Assembly (NCBI GenBank): GCA_900556095.1
Contig: USNU01000036.1
Span: forward strand, 1 to 9,278
Direction: 5' to 3'
Origin: an uncultured Bacteroidales bacterium
GTDB taxonomy: Bacteria > Bacteroidota > Bacteroidia > Bacteroidales > Paludibacteraceae
DNA: 9,278 bases
In this document: in pieces, positions 1-6,281 of the stretch
Numbering within the stretch: the stretch's first letter is position 1
Layout of the letters: each line of letters opens with the position of its first letter
Program-made: the position numbers and the translations under genes
Notes under the pieces: model-generated
What the model was told of the DNA's origin: nothing
Database searches by the model: none
Seen by the model: only the letters and a program-made list of their open reading frames with translations

Positions 1-425
1 CATAACCGATACATATGAATACTTTCTCAATACTTTGATGCTACCCTGATACTACCCATATACTCCCTACATACAGGGAGATAACATTGCCGGCAGACAA
101 CATAAACAACGCCTTGCGATGTTTTTTACCTCCCTTATGTGCATAATCCGAATATATTTAACGTCAGTCCGATATAAGACATAACGCACATAACGCATAT
201 TTTAGTTGATAATAGATATTTGAGCCGCTGTTCCACTATATATATTTGTCTATATTTGATTAAATTTTTCGTGTATTTGTTTCCAAATAGTGGCACATCT
301 TGCGTCATAAGCAAGATATTGTTCGTTCTGTTTTTATAGGTTTTCGCTATTTCGAACTCACGTTATATTAGCGTTTAATCGACCACTAATTTCTACCGGA
401 AAACGATATCTTCTTGATATATTCC
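1..425. other. Gene-free AT-rich stretch
   Basis: No credible coding region, tRNA or rRNA is visible on either strand. Three things can be pointed out. The first 80 bases carry a loosely repeated ATACT motif (for example ATACTTT, ATACTACC and ATACTCCC). A small inverted repeat CTCCCT/AGGGAG with a 6-nt loop lies at 63-80 and has no T tract. Two copies of TATATTTG lie at 241-248 and 251-258. The stretch ends in a strong hairpin terminator. It may be an intergenic spacer, a decayed region, or a small RNA gene; nothing here decides between them. Confidence 0.6.
219..248 (+). promoter_or_regulatory. Weak candidate Bacteroidota promoter
   Basis: TTTG at 219-222 and TATATTTG at 241-248 match the -33 and -7 elements used by Bacteroidota. 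The spacer is 18 nt, slightly shorter than the usual 19-21. No open reading frame follows on this strand before the terminator at 433-467. If the promoter is active, it would make a non-coding transcript of roughly 200 nt. In AT-rich DNA such a match can arise by chance. Confidence 0.25.
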
Positions 426-472
426 CAAATAAAAAAACCTCCTGCCCGATTAGAGCAGGAGGTTTTTATTTA
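426..472. terminator. Bidirectional hairpin terminator, copy 1
   Basis: A 13-bp perfect stem (433-445 with 455-467; core CCTCCTGC/GCAGGAGG) closes a 9-nt loop CCGATTAGA. A T tract follows the stem on both strands, so it can stop transcription from either side. It lies 18 nt beyond the stop codon of the YafQ-like toxin and is the natural end of the minus-strand TA operon. The 47-nt block 426-472 recurs at 1088-1133 with a single A of length difference. Confidence 0.85.
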
Positions 473-489
473 ATGCATTGAATGACCTT

Positions 490-762
490 TCAAAATAAAT
501 CCGAATGTGTTCCTATATTCATAAACAGCAAAGTCAATTCGGTGTCGTTTTGTTCCCAAATAAGCAACCAATCGGGACTAATATGGCATTCCCATGCACC
601 TGCATAGTTGCCTGTAAGTTTGTGAGGTCTGTATCTTTGGGGAAGTGTACCCGATTCGGCGAGCAGTCGAACCGTTTCACGGAATAATTCTACATTATAT
701 CCTCGTTTGATACAACGTTTCAAGTCCTTTGTAAAAGCGTTGGTGTAAGAAACTTTATACAT
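490..762 (-). CDS. YafQ-family toxin of a type II toxin-antitoxin system
   Basis: The 90-aa product has the size and layout of the RelE/YafQ superfamily of ribosome-dependent mRNA endonucleases, which cut translated mRNA and halt growth when the antitoxin is lost. Residues matching the active-site set known from E. coli YafQ are present in the right order: His47, His60, Asp64-Trp65, His86 and the terminal Phe90 (compare H50, H63, D67, W68, H87 and F91 of YafQ). The toxin therefore looks catalytically intact. The start codon lies 3 nt past the antitoxin stop (TAA-GTT-ATG), so the two genes are almost certainly cotranscribed and translationally coupled, antitoxin first. A terminator follows at 433-467. 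The family assignment is firm; the target codon preference cannot be read from the sequence. Confidence 0.92.
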   Translation of the reverse strand: MYKVSYTNAFTKDLKRCIKRGYNVELFRETVRLLAESGTLPQRYRPHKLTGNYAGAWECHISPDWLLIWEQNDTELTLLFMNIGTHSDLF

Positions 763-765
763 AAC

Positions 766-1014
766 TTATATTCCAAGCGACTGAAACATTTCCTCTACGG
801 TATCAAAATGGTGTACCTTTCCTTCACGTGCTTCCTGCATTGATAATTCTACCCTCGTCATTTTTCGAGTAGAAGATTGCTTCTTTTTGGAAGATGCAAT
901 GAGTGCAGAAGACATTTTATCTTCCACTTTTGTAGCACCCATAGACAATATCAAGTCTATAGCCTTTTTCATAGCAACATTGCGTGCATCATAGTTGAGT
1001 GTTATTGTAGCCAT
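766..1014 (-). CDS. Antitoxin partner of the YafQ-like toxin (RelB/DinJ-like)
   Basis: This is an 82-aa protein read from the ATG at 1014. An in-frame extension up to 1080 exists, but it would run through the promoter, so I reject it. The N-terminus (ATITLNYDARN) has the strand-plus-helix look of a ribbon-helix-helix dimerisation and DNA-binding domain. The middle (about residues 35-58) is rich in Lys, Ser and Thr. The C-terminal part (EAREGKVHHFDTVEEMFQSL) resembles the toxin-wrapping segment of DinJ/RelB-type antitoxins in Bacteroidota. Its expected roles are neutralising the downstream toxin by direct binding and repressing its own promoter. Identification rests mainly on operon position, size and general sequence character rather than on a diagnostic motif. 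Confidence 0.85.
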   Translation of the reverse strand: MATITLNYDARNVAMKKAIDLILSMGATKVEDKMSSALIASSKKKQSSTRKMTRVELSMQEAREGKVHHFDTVEEMFQSLGI

Positions 1015-1032
1015 AATAGTTAAGTTTATCAC

Positions 1033-1042
1033 ATTATATAAT
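1033..1042. promoter_or_regulatory. Candidate antitoxin operator (palindrome)
   Basis: ATTATATAAT is a perfect 10-bp palindrome sitting at or just past the expected transcription start of the TA operon. Antitoxins of this class usually repress their own promoter by binding short palindromes there. A direct repeat TGCAAAT (1076-1082 and 1086-1092, 10 bp apart) at the -33 element is another possible binding site. The sequence is AT-rich, so chance is a real alternative. Confidence 0.35.
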
Positions 1043-1049
1043 TGCGCTG

Positions 1050-1081
1050 CAAATATAGTGCTAAAAAATGGGAATTGCAAA
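1050..1081 (-). promoter_or_regulatory. Promoter of the toxin-antitoxin operon
   Basis: Read on the minus strand, TTTG (1081-1078), a 20-nt spacer and TATATTTG (1057-1050) match the Bacteroidota consensus TTTG-N19-21-TAnnTTTG exactly. Transcription should begin a few bases beyond, near 1044, leaving about 30 nt of leader before the antitoxin ATG. This placement also fixes the start at 1014 rather than 1080. Confidence 0.85.
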
Positions 1082-1087
1082 TTTCTG

Positions 1088-1133
1088 CAAATAAAAAACC
1101 TCCTGCCCGATTAGAGCAGGAGGTTTTTATTTA
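1088..1133. terminator. Bidirectional hairpin terminator, copy 2
   Basis: The stem (1094-1106 with 1116-1128) and 9-nt loop are identical to those of copy 1 at 426-472, and T tracts again follow on both strands. It lies about 30 nt past the stop of the Big_2 protein gene and directly upstream of the TA promoter. It should separate the two minus-strand transcripts. Confidence 0.85.
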
Positions 1134-1136
1134 GCC

Positions 1137-1154
1137 AATGCACAATTGTGCATT
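1137..1154. repeat. Perfect 18-bp palindrome
   Basis: AATGCACAATTGTGCATT is an uninterrupted 18-bp palindrome between the terminator and the stop codon of the Big_2 protein gene, followed by GTACATT. The matching position after terminator copy 1 has the shorter palindrome AATGCATT (472-479), which equals this one without its central ten bases. It may be a dispersed intergenic repeat or part of the 3' untranslated region; no protein site can be named. Confidence 0.5.
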
Positions 1155-1164
1155 GTACATTTGA

Positions 1165-2169
1165 TTACAATTTTGCGCCTTGGGCGGTATAGAGGACACC
1201 GTCTTTCTCGATAACGAGAACACCATTGATAAGGCGTTTGGTTGCCTTAGGAGCCACAACGGTTGCATCAAGGGCAGTAGAAGGACCTACCAATACTGCA
1301 TGCTCACACTCTGCGGTAGCAGGTACTTGAACATTTTGTACCATCCAACGACCGGGCCAAGCAACAGTGCTCCAGAGGATTTCAAGTGTGATGTTGCCAT
1401 CAGCGTCAGCAGCAGGCGTATCAAACTCTACAGCCATAGCCTTTTCGCCACCTGCATCAACATCTGCCCCTGTGGTAGCCAAAGTGGTTACTTGCAGATA
1501 ATCAAACATTGCGCTGTTCTTGGCAGCATCCTGGTCGATACGAACAATGGTCTTTCCGTTCTTGGAGCCGATAGAAAGCAGTACGTACGAATTAGGATCT
1601 TCATTTTCTGCCAAGAAGTGTCCTACCTCAGTTTGGCAATACGGAGAAACAGCAGGTTGAGGTGTCGGGTCTGCAAGGAAAGCAATAGTAGCATTTTGTT
1701 TACCTACCGTTTCAGGAATATTGTTATATTTAGTGAGATCTCCAACAATTTCTACATAGTCACCCACCTTAGCCACGGTTTTACCATCTACCGGTTTTGC
1801 TTGGTATGCTTCAAATACTTTACCACCATCTTTGGTATCTGCCAACCAAACCGAATAGTTGCCATATGTCGAAAAATCAGTAGAGGGAGTGCCTGCTAAA
1901 GCAGTTACATAACCGCGAATAACATATTTACCACCGGCAAGCACCTCATTATCTGCAGATACAGACAATGCCTTTTGGGCAGCCTCAGCACAAGTAAGAA
2001 CTGTTGCAGATTTAGCCGTTACCTCGCAAGTTGCACTAACAATACCTGCAGTAGCCGTAATAGTAGCCGTTCCTTCAGCGGCAACGATGGTAACCAAACC
2101 ATTTTCAACAGTAGCCACTTTATCATTAGAAGAAGTCCAAACTACCTCTGTGGTAGCGTCTGCAGGAGT
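1165..2169 (-). pseudogene. C-terminal part of frameshifted secreted Big_2/OB-fold protein
   Basis: This frame continues the protein that starts at 2791. It opens with the second half of a Big_2 immunoglobulin-like domain (TPADATTEVVWTSSNDKVAT, then VENGLVTIVAAEGTATITA). An OB-fold-like module follows (about 1995-1670; GGKYVIRGYVT and VGDYVEIVGDLTKYNN). A further conserved Bacteroidales surface-protein module begins at SPYCQTEVGHF (about 1650-1300). The last 25 residues (KRLINGVLVIEKDGVLYTAQ and on) have the NG-x-L-x-I-x-x-x-G-x-x-Y pattern seen at the C-termini of many Bacteroidales secreted proteins, similar to type IX secretion sorting tails. No credible independent start exists: the GTG at 2118 is an internal Val of the Big_2 domain. 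The part is therefore not translated on its own unless the frameshift is an error or is suppressed. The function is unknown, and an adhesive or substrate-binding surface role is only a guess. Confidence 0.8.
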
Positions 2170-2791
2170 CAGCCACTAACTTGATATACTTGTATTGCTC
2201 CATCTCTAATTCTGTTTGGTCAAGAGCGATAGCAGTAGCCTCTATGTCTGGAGCGGTGATGTAGTACTCTATTTTAGAAATCTGTACGAAACCATTCTTT
2301 GTACTCGATTTGCAATCATACGTAAGTTTGTAGTACATATTTTCTGTAGGGGTAGTTACTACATAAGGAAGTTCTCCTTTGGCAGCAGTAACCGTGATGG
2401 TCTGTACATCCTTTGTAAATTCAGCATCTGATGCCACGGTCAATGTGGCAGAATTAACCTTATCGGCGGTAACATCATCTATTGTAACAACCACCTTGGT
2501 AATGGCTTTATCAATGGCAGCCTTTGTGGTGATGGTGGCTACAGAAGCATTATTTTTTCTACCGCATTTGATATAAGTCCAATTGTTATTCCAACTGTTA
2601 TTGTTGAAATTAGCAATACTTACGGTGAATCCATTGGTTGTTGATTCCCATGTTTTGGTGTAACCACTAGCCTCCTCTCCACGGGTAGTATTGTCTGCTG
2701 CGAAAGAGATAGTCTTATAGACCACGTCTGCTGCGAAGATGTTGCTCACGCTAATTAATAGTGCGGCAAATAAAATGGATAATTTTTTCAT
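2126..2791 (-). pseudogene. N-terminal part of frameshifted secreted Big_2 protein
   Basis: The reading frame begins with a clear Sec signal peptide (MKKLSILFAALLISVSNIFA, then A). A beta-rich, Asn/Thr-rich module follows (about residues 25-178) of a type common in Bacteroidales secreted proteins. The start of a Big_2 domain (ATAIALDQTELEMEQYKYIKLVA) comes at about residues 185-207. After Ala207 the frame is wrong, and 14 unrelated residues lead to a stop at 2126. The rest of the Big_2 domain continues in the +1 frame from 2169. Skipping one base at about 2170, or restoring two or five lost bases, joins the halves into a protein of roughly 540 residues. As it stands the product would be a 221-aa exported fragment lacking its C-terminal sorting tail. 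No good promoter is visible; TAATCTTT at 2818-2825 (minus strand) is only a near match. The Bro-N gene lies 58 nt upstream with no terminator between. Confidence 0.82.
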
Positions 2792-2849
2792 AATGAAATA
2801 AATTTAATAGTTAATATAAAGATTATTTTTATTCGTGTTTTGTAGAACG

Positions 2850-3131
2850 TTAATTCTTTATAGTTGTGGTGTCCGAGAGTTGTGGCGGTTCGTCGGTCAG
2901 TGGCAGATAGTCTGCGGCTTGCATCTTGAAAGCGTGACAATCTGTCACGGTTTCATTTCCTTCTTCCTTTAGTCGTTGTTTTAATTTTCTCCAATAAGCA
3001 GCAGGCGAAGCACTATCCGTTAGTACTTGTATCACATCCACGATGGAGAAATACCATTTCTCCTGTTCGCTGTCCCATACGGTGCGGACTTTGCGATCTT
3101 CAAAGAGTTGTATTTGCTGTTCGTGGCTCAT
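2850..3131 (-). CDS. Truncated Bro-N domain protein (phage-antirepressor-like)
   Basis: The 93-aa product starts at the ATG at 3131; a TTG at 3149 is in frame but lies inside the -7 element. Residues from about 6 to 70 match the start of the Bro-N family (QLFEDRKVRTVWDSEQEKWY, then FSIVDVIQVLTDS, then AYWRKLKQRLKEEGNE, then TDCHAFKMQAAD). This DNA-binding fold is known from phage antirepressors and baculovirus BRO proteins and is common in Bacteroidota chromosomes. Relatives continue for some 170-200 further residues. Here the similarity stops at about residue 70 and a short tail (YLPLTDEPPQLSDTTTIKN) ends the protein. It could be a decayed prophage remnant, or a minimal DNA-binding protein that is still expressed, as its promoter suggests. 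Its target is unknown. Confidence 0.75.
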   Translation of the reverse strand: MSHEQQIQLFEDRKVRTVWDSEQEKWYFSIVDVIQVLTDSASPAAYWRKLKQRLKEEGNETVTDCHAFKMQAADYLPLTDEPPQLSDTTTIKN

Positions 3132-3146
3132 AGCGTTTATCGTCTG

Positions 3147-3178
3147 CAAAATTACGACTAAATTCCGATACCTGCAAA
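3147..3178 (-). promoter_or_regulatory. Promoter of the Bro-N gene
   Basis: On the minus strand, TTTG (3178-3175), a 20-nt spacer and TAATTTTG (3154-3147) fit the Bacteroidota consensus exactly. The expected start of transcription is near 3142, giving a leader of only about 10 nt before the ATG at 3131. Confidence 0.8.
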
Positions 3179-3209
3179 TAAAACAGAAAAATTAACAGAA
3201 AAACAACAT

Positions 3210-3233
3210 TCACAAGGAGACAACCCATTGTGA
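3210..3233. repeat. Short inverted repeat TCACAA-N12-TTGTGA
   Basis: Two 6-bp arms, TCACAA (3210-3215) and TTGTGA (3228-3233), are separated by 12 nt between the nrnA-like stop codon and the Bro-N promoter. There is no T tract, so it is not a convincing intrinsic terminator. It could be a binding site or a chance match. Confidence 0.25.
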
Positions 3234-3265
3234 CATATAGCGCATAAAGCAACCTTTTCCCCTAA

Positions 3266-4351
3266 TCACTCCTTTTTGAAATAATGCCCGTAGTTTTGCA
3301 GGAAACGCTCTACGGCTTTGGGCAGCGCACCATAATACTCGCCGCCGGAAGCATTGGCATGCCCTCCGCCGTCAAAGATCTCATGGGCAAAGACATTCAC
3401 GGGACGGTCGCCTTGTGAACGGAGCGAGATTTTGATTTTCGTTTTCTCTCCTCCGTGCTGTTCTCTTTCCGCCGCCGTAGTCTTGTCTTCCCTCATAAAG
3501 CACGAATAATAGATATCGCCTATCTGCAGGGGCAGATTCACAATGCCTTCCGCATCGCCCGACTGAAAATTGAAGCGATACAACTCCTTGCGGCCCAAAT
3601 AGATAAGTGCCGTATGATACTCCGGATAGATACGCATTTTCTGATAGAGGCAGTAGCCCATCAGGCGCATACGATCGGCGCTATAATTATTAAATACATT
3701 ATTATATACCGCATCTTTGTTCACCCCGAGCGCCACCATCTGTCCTACAATCTCATACATCTCGGGGTGGTTGGAATTGAACGAGAAATTGCCCGTATCA
3801 GTCATCATACCCGTGTAGAGACAAGTGGCGGCATCTACATCGAGTTGCTCTATCGGGAATGTACAGCCTCCCCCATTCATCGACTGATAGATAAACCGGT
3901 ACACCAATTCCGATGCCGAAGCACTATCGGAGTACGACATCATCACATCTGCAAACTCCACAGGGTGAAGGTGGTGGTCAATCATTATCTTCGGGCAGGC
4001 AAGCGATACCAACTTGTCCCCAAGCGTTCCGATGCGTTTCGGCTCGTTGAAATCGGTGCAAATAACCAGTTGCGCATTCTCCAAAAAAGCATCCGCTTCC
4101 GCTTTTTGAGTATCATAAATCATTACCTCTTTCGCACCGGGCATCCATCTGAGAAACGACGGAAACGCATTCGGCACAATCACACGCACGTCGGCTTTGC
4201 CTGTCTGCTCCAAGAAACAGCGCATACCCAGACTGCTTCCCATCGCATCACCGTCGGGCGACAAGTGGGTCAGAATGGCTATGTGGTCGGCTTTGCGGAT
4301 TAATGCTTGTGCTTGCTCTACCTGTTCGAAAGTCAGTTTGTTATGTAACAT
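3266..4351 (-). CDS. nrnA: DHH/DHHA1 phosphoesterase, NrnA-type oligoribonuclease / pAp phosphatase
   Basis: The 361-aa product carries all metal-binding motifs of the DHH superfamily: motif I H29-LSP-D33-G-D35, motif II CTD100, the DHH triad D125-H126-H127, and motif IV MTD185TGNF. The C-terminal DHHA1 substrate-binding domain has GGGH (328-331) and SGG (335-337). Length and motif spacing match NrnA, a cytoplasmic Mn-dependent enzyme that degrades 2-5 nt RNA fragments and can dephosphorylate pAp. It fills the Orn role in bacteria without Orn. I chose the start at 4351 (MLHNKLTFEQ) because the upstream in-frame extension to 4600 would cross the promoter and overlap the divergent foldase gene. 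There is no signal peptide. Exact substrate preference (nanoRNA, pAp or cyclic-dinucleotide products) cannot be told from sequence. Confidence 0.93.
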   Translation of the reverse strand: MLHNKLTFEQVEQAQALIRKADHIAILTHLSPDGDAMGSSLGMRCFLEQTGKADVRVIVPNAFPSFLRWMPGAKEVMIYDTQKAEADAFLENAQLVICTDFNEPKRIGTLGDKLVSLACPKIMIDHHLHPVEFADVMMSYSDSASASELVYRFIYQSMNGGGCTFPIEQLDVDAATCLYTGMMTDTGNFSFNSNHPEMYEIVGQMVALGVNKDAVYNNVFNNYSADRMRLMGYCLYQKMRIYPEYHTALIYLGRKELYRFNFQSGDAEGIVNLPLQIGDIYYSCFMREDKTTAAEREQHGGEKTKIKISLRSQGDRPVNVFAHEIFDGGGHANASGGEYYGALPKAVERFLQNYGHYFKKE

Positions 4352-4371
4352 ATCGGTCTTGTATTTTTCGG

Positions 4372-4402
4372 CAAAGATACGCTTTTTTTTGTGTAATACA
4401 AA
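4372..4402 (-). promoter_or_regulatory. Promoter of the nrnA-like gene
   Basis: Read on the minus strand, TTTG (4402-4399), a 19-nt spacer and TATCTTTG (4379-4372) match the Bacteroidota consensus. The expected transcript begins about 15 nt before the ATG at 4351. The site overlaps the divergent promoter on the other strand. Confidence 0.82.
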
Positions 4403-4419
4403 ATAAATTCGTAACTTTG
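4388..4419 (+). promoter_or_regulatory. Promoter of the foldase-gldG operon
   Basis: TTTG (4388-4391), a 20-nt spacer and TAACTTTG (4412-4419) match the Bacteroidota consensus exactly. The leader to the ATG at 4482 is about 55-60 nt. It contains a six-codon ORF (ATG at 4453, stop ending at 4473), which is probably fortuitous. Confidence 0.85.
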
Positions 4420-4481
4420 CACGCTTAAAGTATCCTGCCGTATTAGGCATCAATGAGGAAATTAAATACTTAGCACAATAT

Positions 4482-6242
4482 ATGAAAAAGACTTTTTTTG
4501 CAGTTGCAGCGCTTATGGCAGCAATGACCATCAGTGCGGAAGACCAAGTGCTGATGACCATCGACGGCAAACCTGTGATGGCATCGGAGTTTATGTACAT
4601 CTATGAAAAGAACAACCAAGAGGCATCGCTCGACCCCAAGACAATGGACGAGTATCTGGATTTGTTCGTCAATTTCAAACTCAAAGTAACGGAAGCCGAA
4701 GCACAGGGCATTGACACCACTGCGGCTTTCAAAAAGGAATTAGCCGGCTATCGCGCACAGGCTACGCCCAAGTATATGCAGGACAACGAGGCAATGGACA
4801 GCCTTGTCCGTCTCAGTTACGACCATATCGCGCGCGACCGACGCGCCGCACATATCGCTATCCAATGCCCCGCTAACGCAGGCGATTCGCTTGTTGCAGA
4901 CGCCTTGGCAAAAATCAACGATGCACGCGTGCGGGTTACCACCGGCAAAGCCATCAAAAAAGGGCGCCGTATGGTACAGCAGAAACCCGAAGACTTCAGT
5001 AACGTGGCACGAGAAGTATCTACCGACCCGAGCGTACAGGAAACAGGAGGCGAACTCGGCTGGATTACCCCGTTCCGCTACGTCTATTCGTTGGAAGAAG
5101 TGGTGTATAGCACCCCCGTGGGCGAAGTAAGCAAGGTATTCCGCAGCCCCTATGGGTTCCATATCGTATTGGTAGAGGAGGAGCGTCCGCACGAGGAAGT
5201 ACACGCATCACATATTATGAAAATGGTGCCGCGCGGCAACGACTCTATACGCACTGTCATGAAGGGCATTATGGACTCGATTGCCCAAATCGTGAATGCA
5301 GATAATTTTGCCGAGCAGGCACGCCTGCTGTCCGACGACAAAGGTTCGGCTATGCGTGGCGGAGACCTCGGATGGTTCGGCAAGGGTATGATGGTCAAAC
5401 CATTTGAGGATATGGCGTTTAGCATGAATCCGGGTACGGTCAGCACTCCGTTCCTGAGCGATTTCGGCTGGCATATTATCTACCTGCAAGACCGTCGCGG
5501 TGTACTGCCTTTGGATAGTATGTATCAGCAGATTCTCACACAAGTGAAACGGGACGAGCGTGCCAAAGAAGCGGACAAATCGTTTATCCGCAAGACCCGT
5601 GTCGAGTACCAACTCGCTGACAGTCTGACCGATGCCGAGGTTCGTGCGTACGCCGATGCACACCTTGAGGACAAGTATGCCGACCTGCGCCATCTCGTAC
5701 AGGAGTACCACGATGGTATTCTCCTCTTCGAAGTATCGCTCCGCGAGGTCTGGGATAAAGCAGGAAAAGACACTGTCGGCTTGACCGAATTCTTCAACAC
5801 CCACAAGAAAGACTATACTTGGGACACACCGCGATATAAAGGTTTTGTGGTCTATTGCAAGGACAAAAACACGATGAAAGCGGCAAAATCTATCATCAAA
5901 AACTCCGACAAAGACTCAGTGGAGAGTTATCTCAACCATCGTCTGAACCTCGACAGCGTAACATACGTGAAGTTCAACCAAGGTTTGTGGGAGCAAGGTC
6001 AGAACCCCGCTGTAGACAAATACGGATTCAAGCAGAAAAATGCGGAATATGCCCCTTCGGAGGAGTTCCCCTATGTATTCTGCGTGGGAAAAGTGCTGAA
6101 AGCACCCGGGGAATATACCGACGAGCGAGGCAAAGTTACCACCGACTACCAGGACTATCTTGAGAAAGAATGGCTCAAAGCCCTCAAAGCAAAATACGAA
6201 GTCATCATCAATGAGGAGGTCTTCGAACAATTGAAAAAATAA
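4482..6242 (+). CDS. SurA-like periplasmic peptidyl-prolyl isomerase, two parvulin domains
   Basis: The 586-aa product has a Sec signal peptide (MKKTFFAVAALMAAMTISA, then EDQ). A SurA-like N-terminal chaperone region follows (about 25-120; IDGKPVMASEF and LFVNFKLKVTEAEAQGID). Two parvulin (PpiC-type) domains come next: one at about 122-232 (AAHIAIQCP, TGGELGW, SPYGFHIVLVEEE) and one at about 240-338 (HASHIMKMVP, RGGDLGWF, DFGWHIIYLQDRR). The C-terminal region of about 250 residues has no motif I recognise. Bacteroidota SurA/PpiD-type foldases of this layout assist outer-membrane and secreted proteins in the periplasm, and prolyl isomerisation is the family reaction. It is the first gene of a plus-strand operon with gldG 39 nt downstream. 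I leave the symbol blank because Bacteroidota carry several paralogues of this type. Confidence 0.9.
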   Translation: MKKTFFAVAALMAAMTISAEDQVLMTIDGKPVMASEFMYIYEKNNQEASLDPKTMDEYLDLFVNFKLKVTEAEAQGIDTTAAFKKELAGYRAQATPKYMQDNEAMDSLVRLSYDHIARDRRAAHIAIQCPANAGDSLVADALAKINDARVRVTTGKAIKKGRRMVQQKPEDFSNVAREVSTDPSVQETGGELGWITPFRYVYSLEEVVYSTPVGEVSKVFRSPYGFHIVLVEEERPHEEVHASHIMKMVPRGNDSIRTVMKGIMDSIAQIVNADNFAEQARLLSDDKGSAMRGGDLGWFGKGMMVKPFEDMAFSMNPGTVSTPFLSDFGWHIIYLQDRRGVLPLDSMYQQILTQVKRDERAKEADKSFIRKTRVEYQLADSLTDAEVRAYADAHLEDKYADLRHLVQEYHDGILLFEVSLREVWDKAGKDTVGLTEFFNTHKKDYTWDTPRYKGFVVYCKDKNTMKAAKSIIKNSDKDSVESYLNHRLNLDSVTYVKFNQGLWEQGQNPAVDKYGFKQKNAEYAPSEEFPYVFCVGKVLKAPGEYTDERGKVTTDYQDYLEKEWLKALKAKYEVIINEEVFEQLKK

Positions 6243-6281
6243 CCTCTTCATACGTCTGCAAAAAATATACGATTATTAAGA

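Noticed and set aside
1..60. ATACT-rich start of the window as a CRISPR or tandem repeat array
   Set aside because: The units are short, uneven in spacing and degenerate. There is no constant repeat or spacer structure.
63..80. Hairpin CTCCCT-N6-AGGGAG as a terminator
   Set aside because: The stem is only 6 bp, it has no T tract on either side, and no gene lies next to it within the window.
1180..1899. Long plus-strand open frame of 239 codons
   Set aside because: It is antisense to the Big_2/OB-fold protein, whose frame has recognisable domains. The plus-strand product has no coherent domain and is rich in Cys, Ser and Arg, as expected of a shadow frame.
2116..2118. GTG start for an independent protein covering 1165-2118
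   Set aside because: This codon is an internal Val in the conserved Big_2 stretch DKVATVENG, and there is no signal peptide or promoter, so it is not a real start.
2160..2180. Programmed +1 ribosomal frameshift in the Big_2 gene
   Set aside because: There is no slow codon, stop codon or slippery context at the shift point, and residues of the Big_2 domain are missing. A deletion explains the site better.
3455..4303. Plus-strand open frame of 282 codons
   Set aside because: It is antisense to the DHH phosphoesterase, whose catalytic motifs are all in the minus frame. The plus product is a His/Ile/Arg-rich shadow.
4352..4600. N-terminal extension of the DHH phosphoesterase up to 4600
   Set aside because: It would cross both promoters and overlap the first 40 codons of the divergent foldase gene. 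The family begins near the ATG at 4351.
5208..5804. Minus-strand open frame within the foldase gene, and similar ones within gldG (for example 7101-7634)
   Set aside because: They are shadows of well-supported plus-strand genes and show no domain character of their own.
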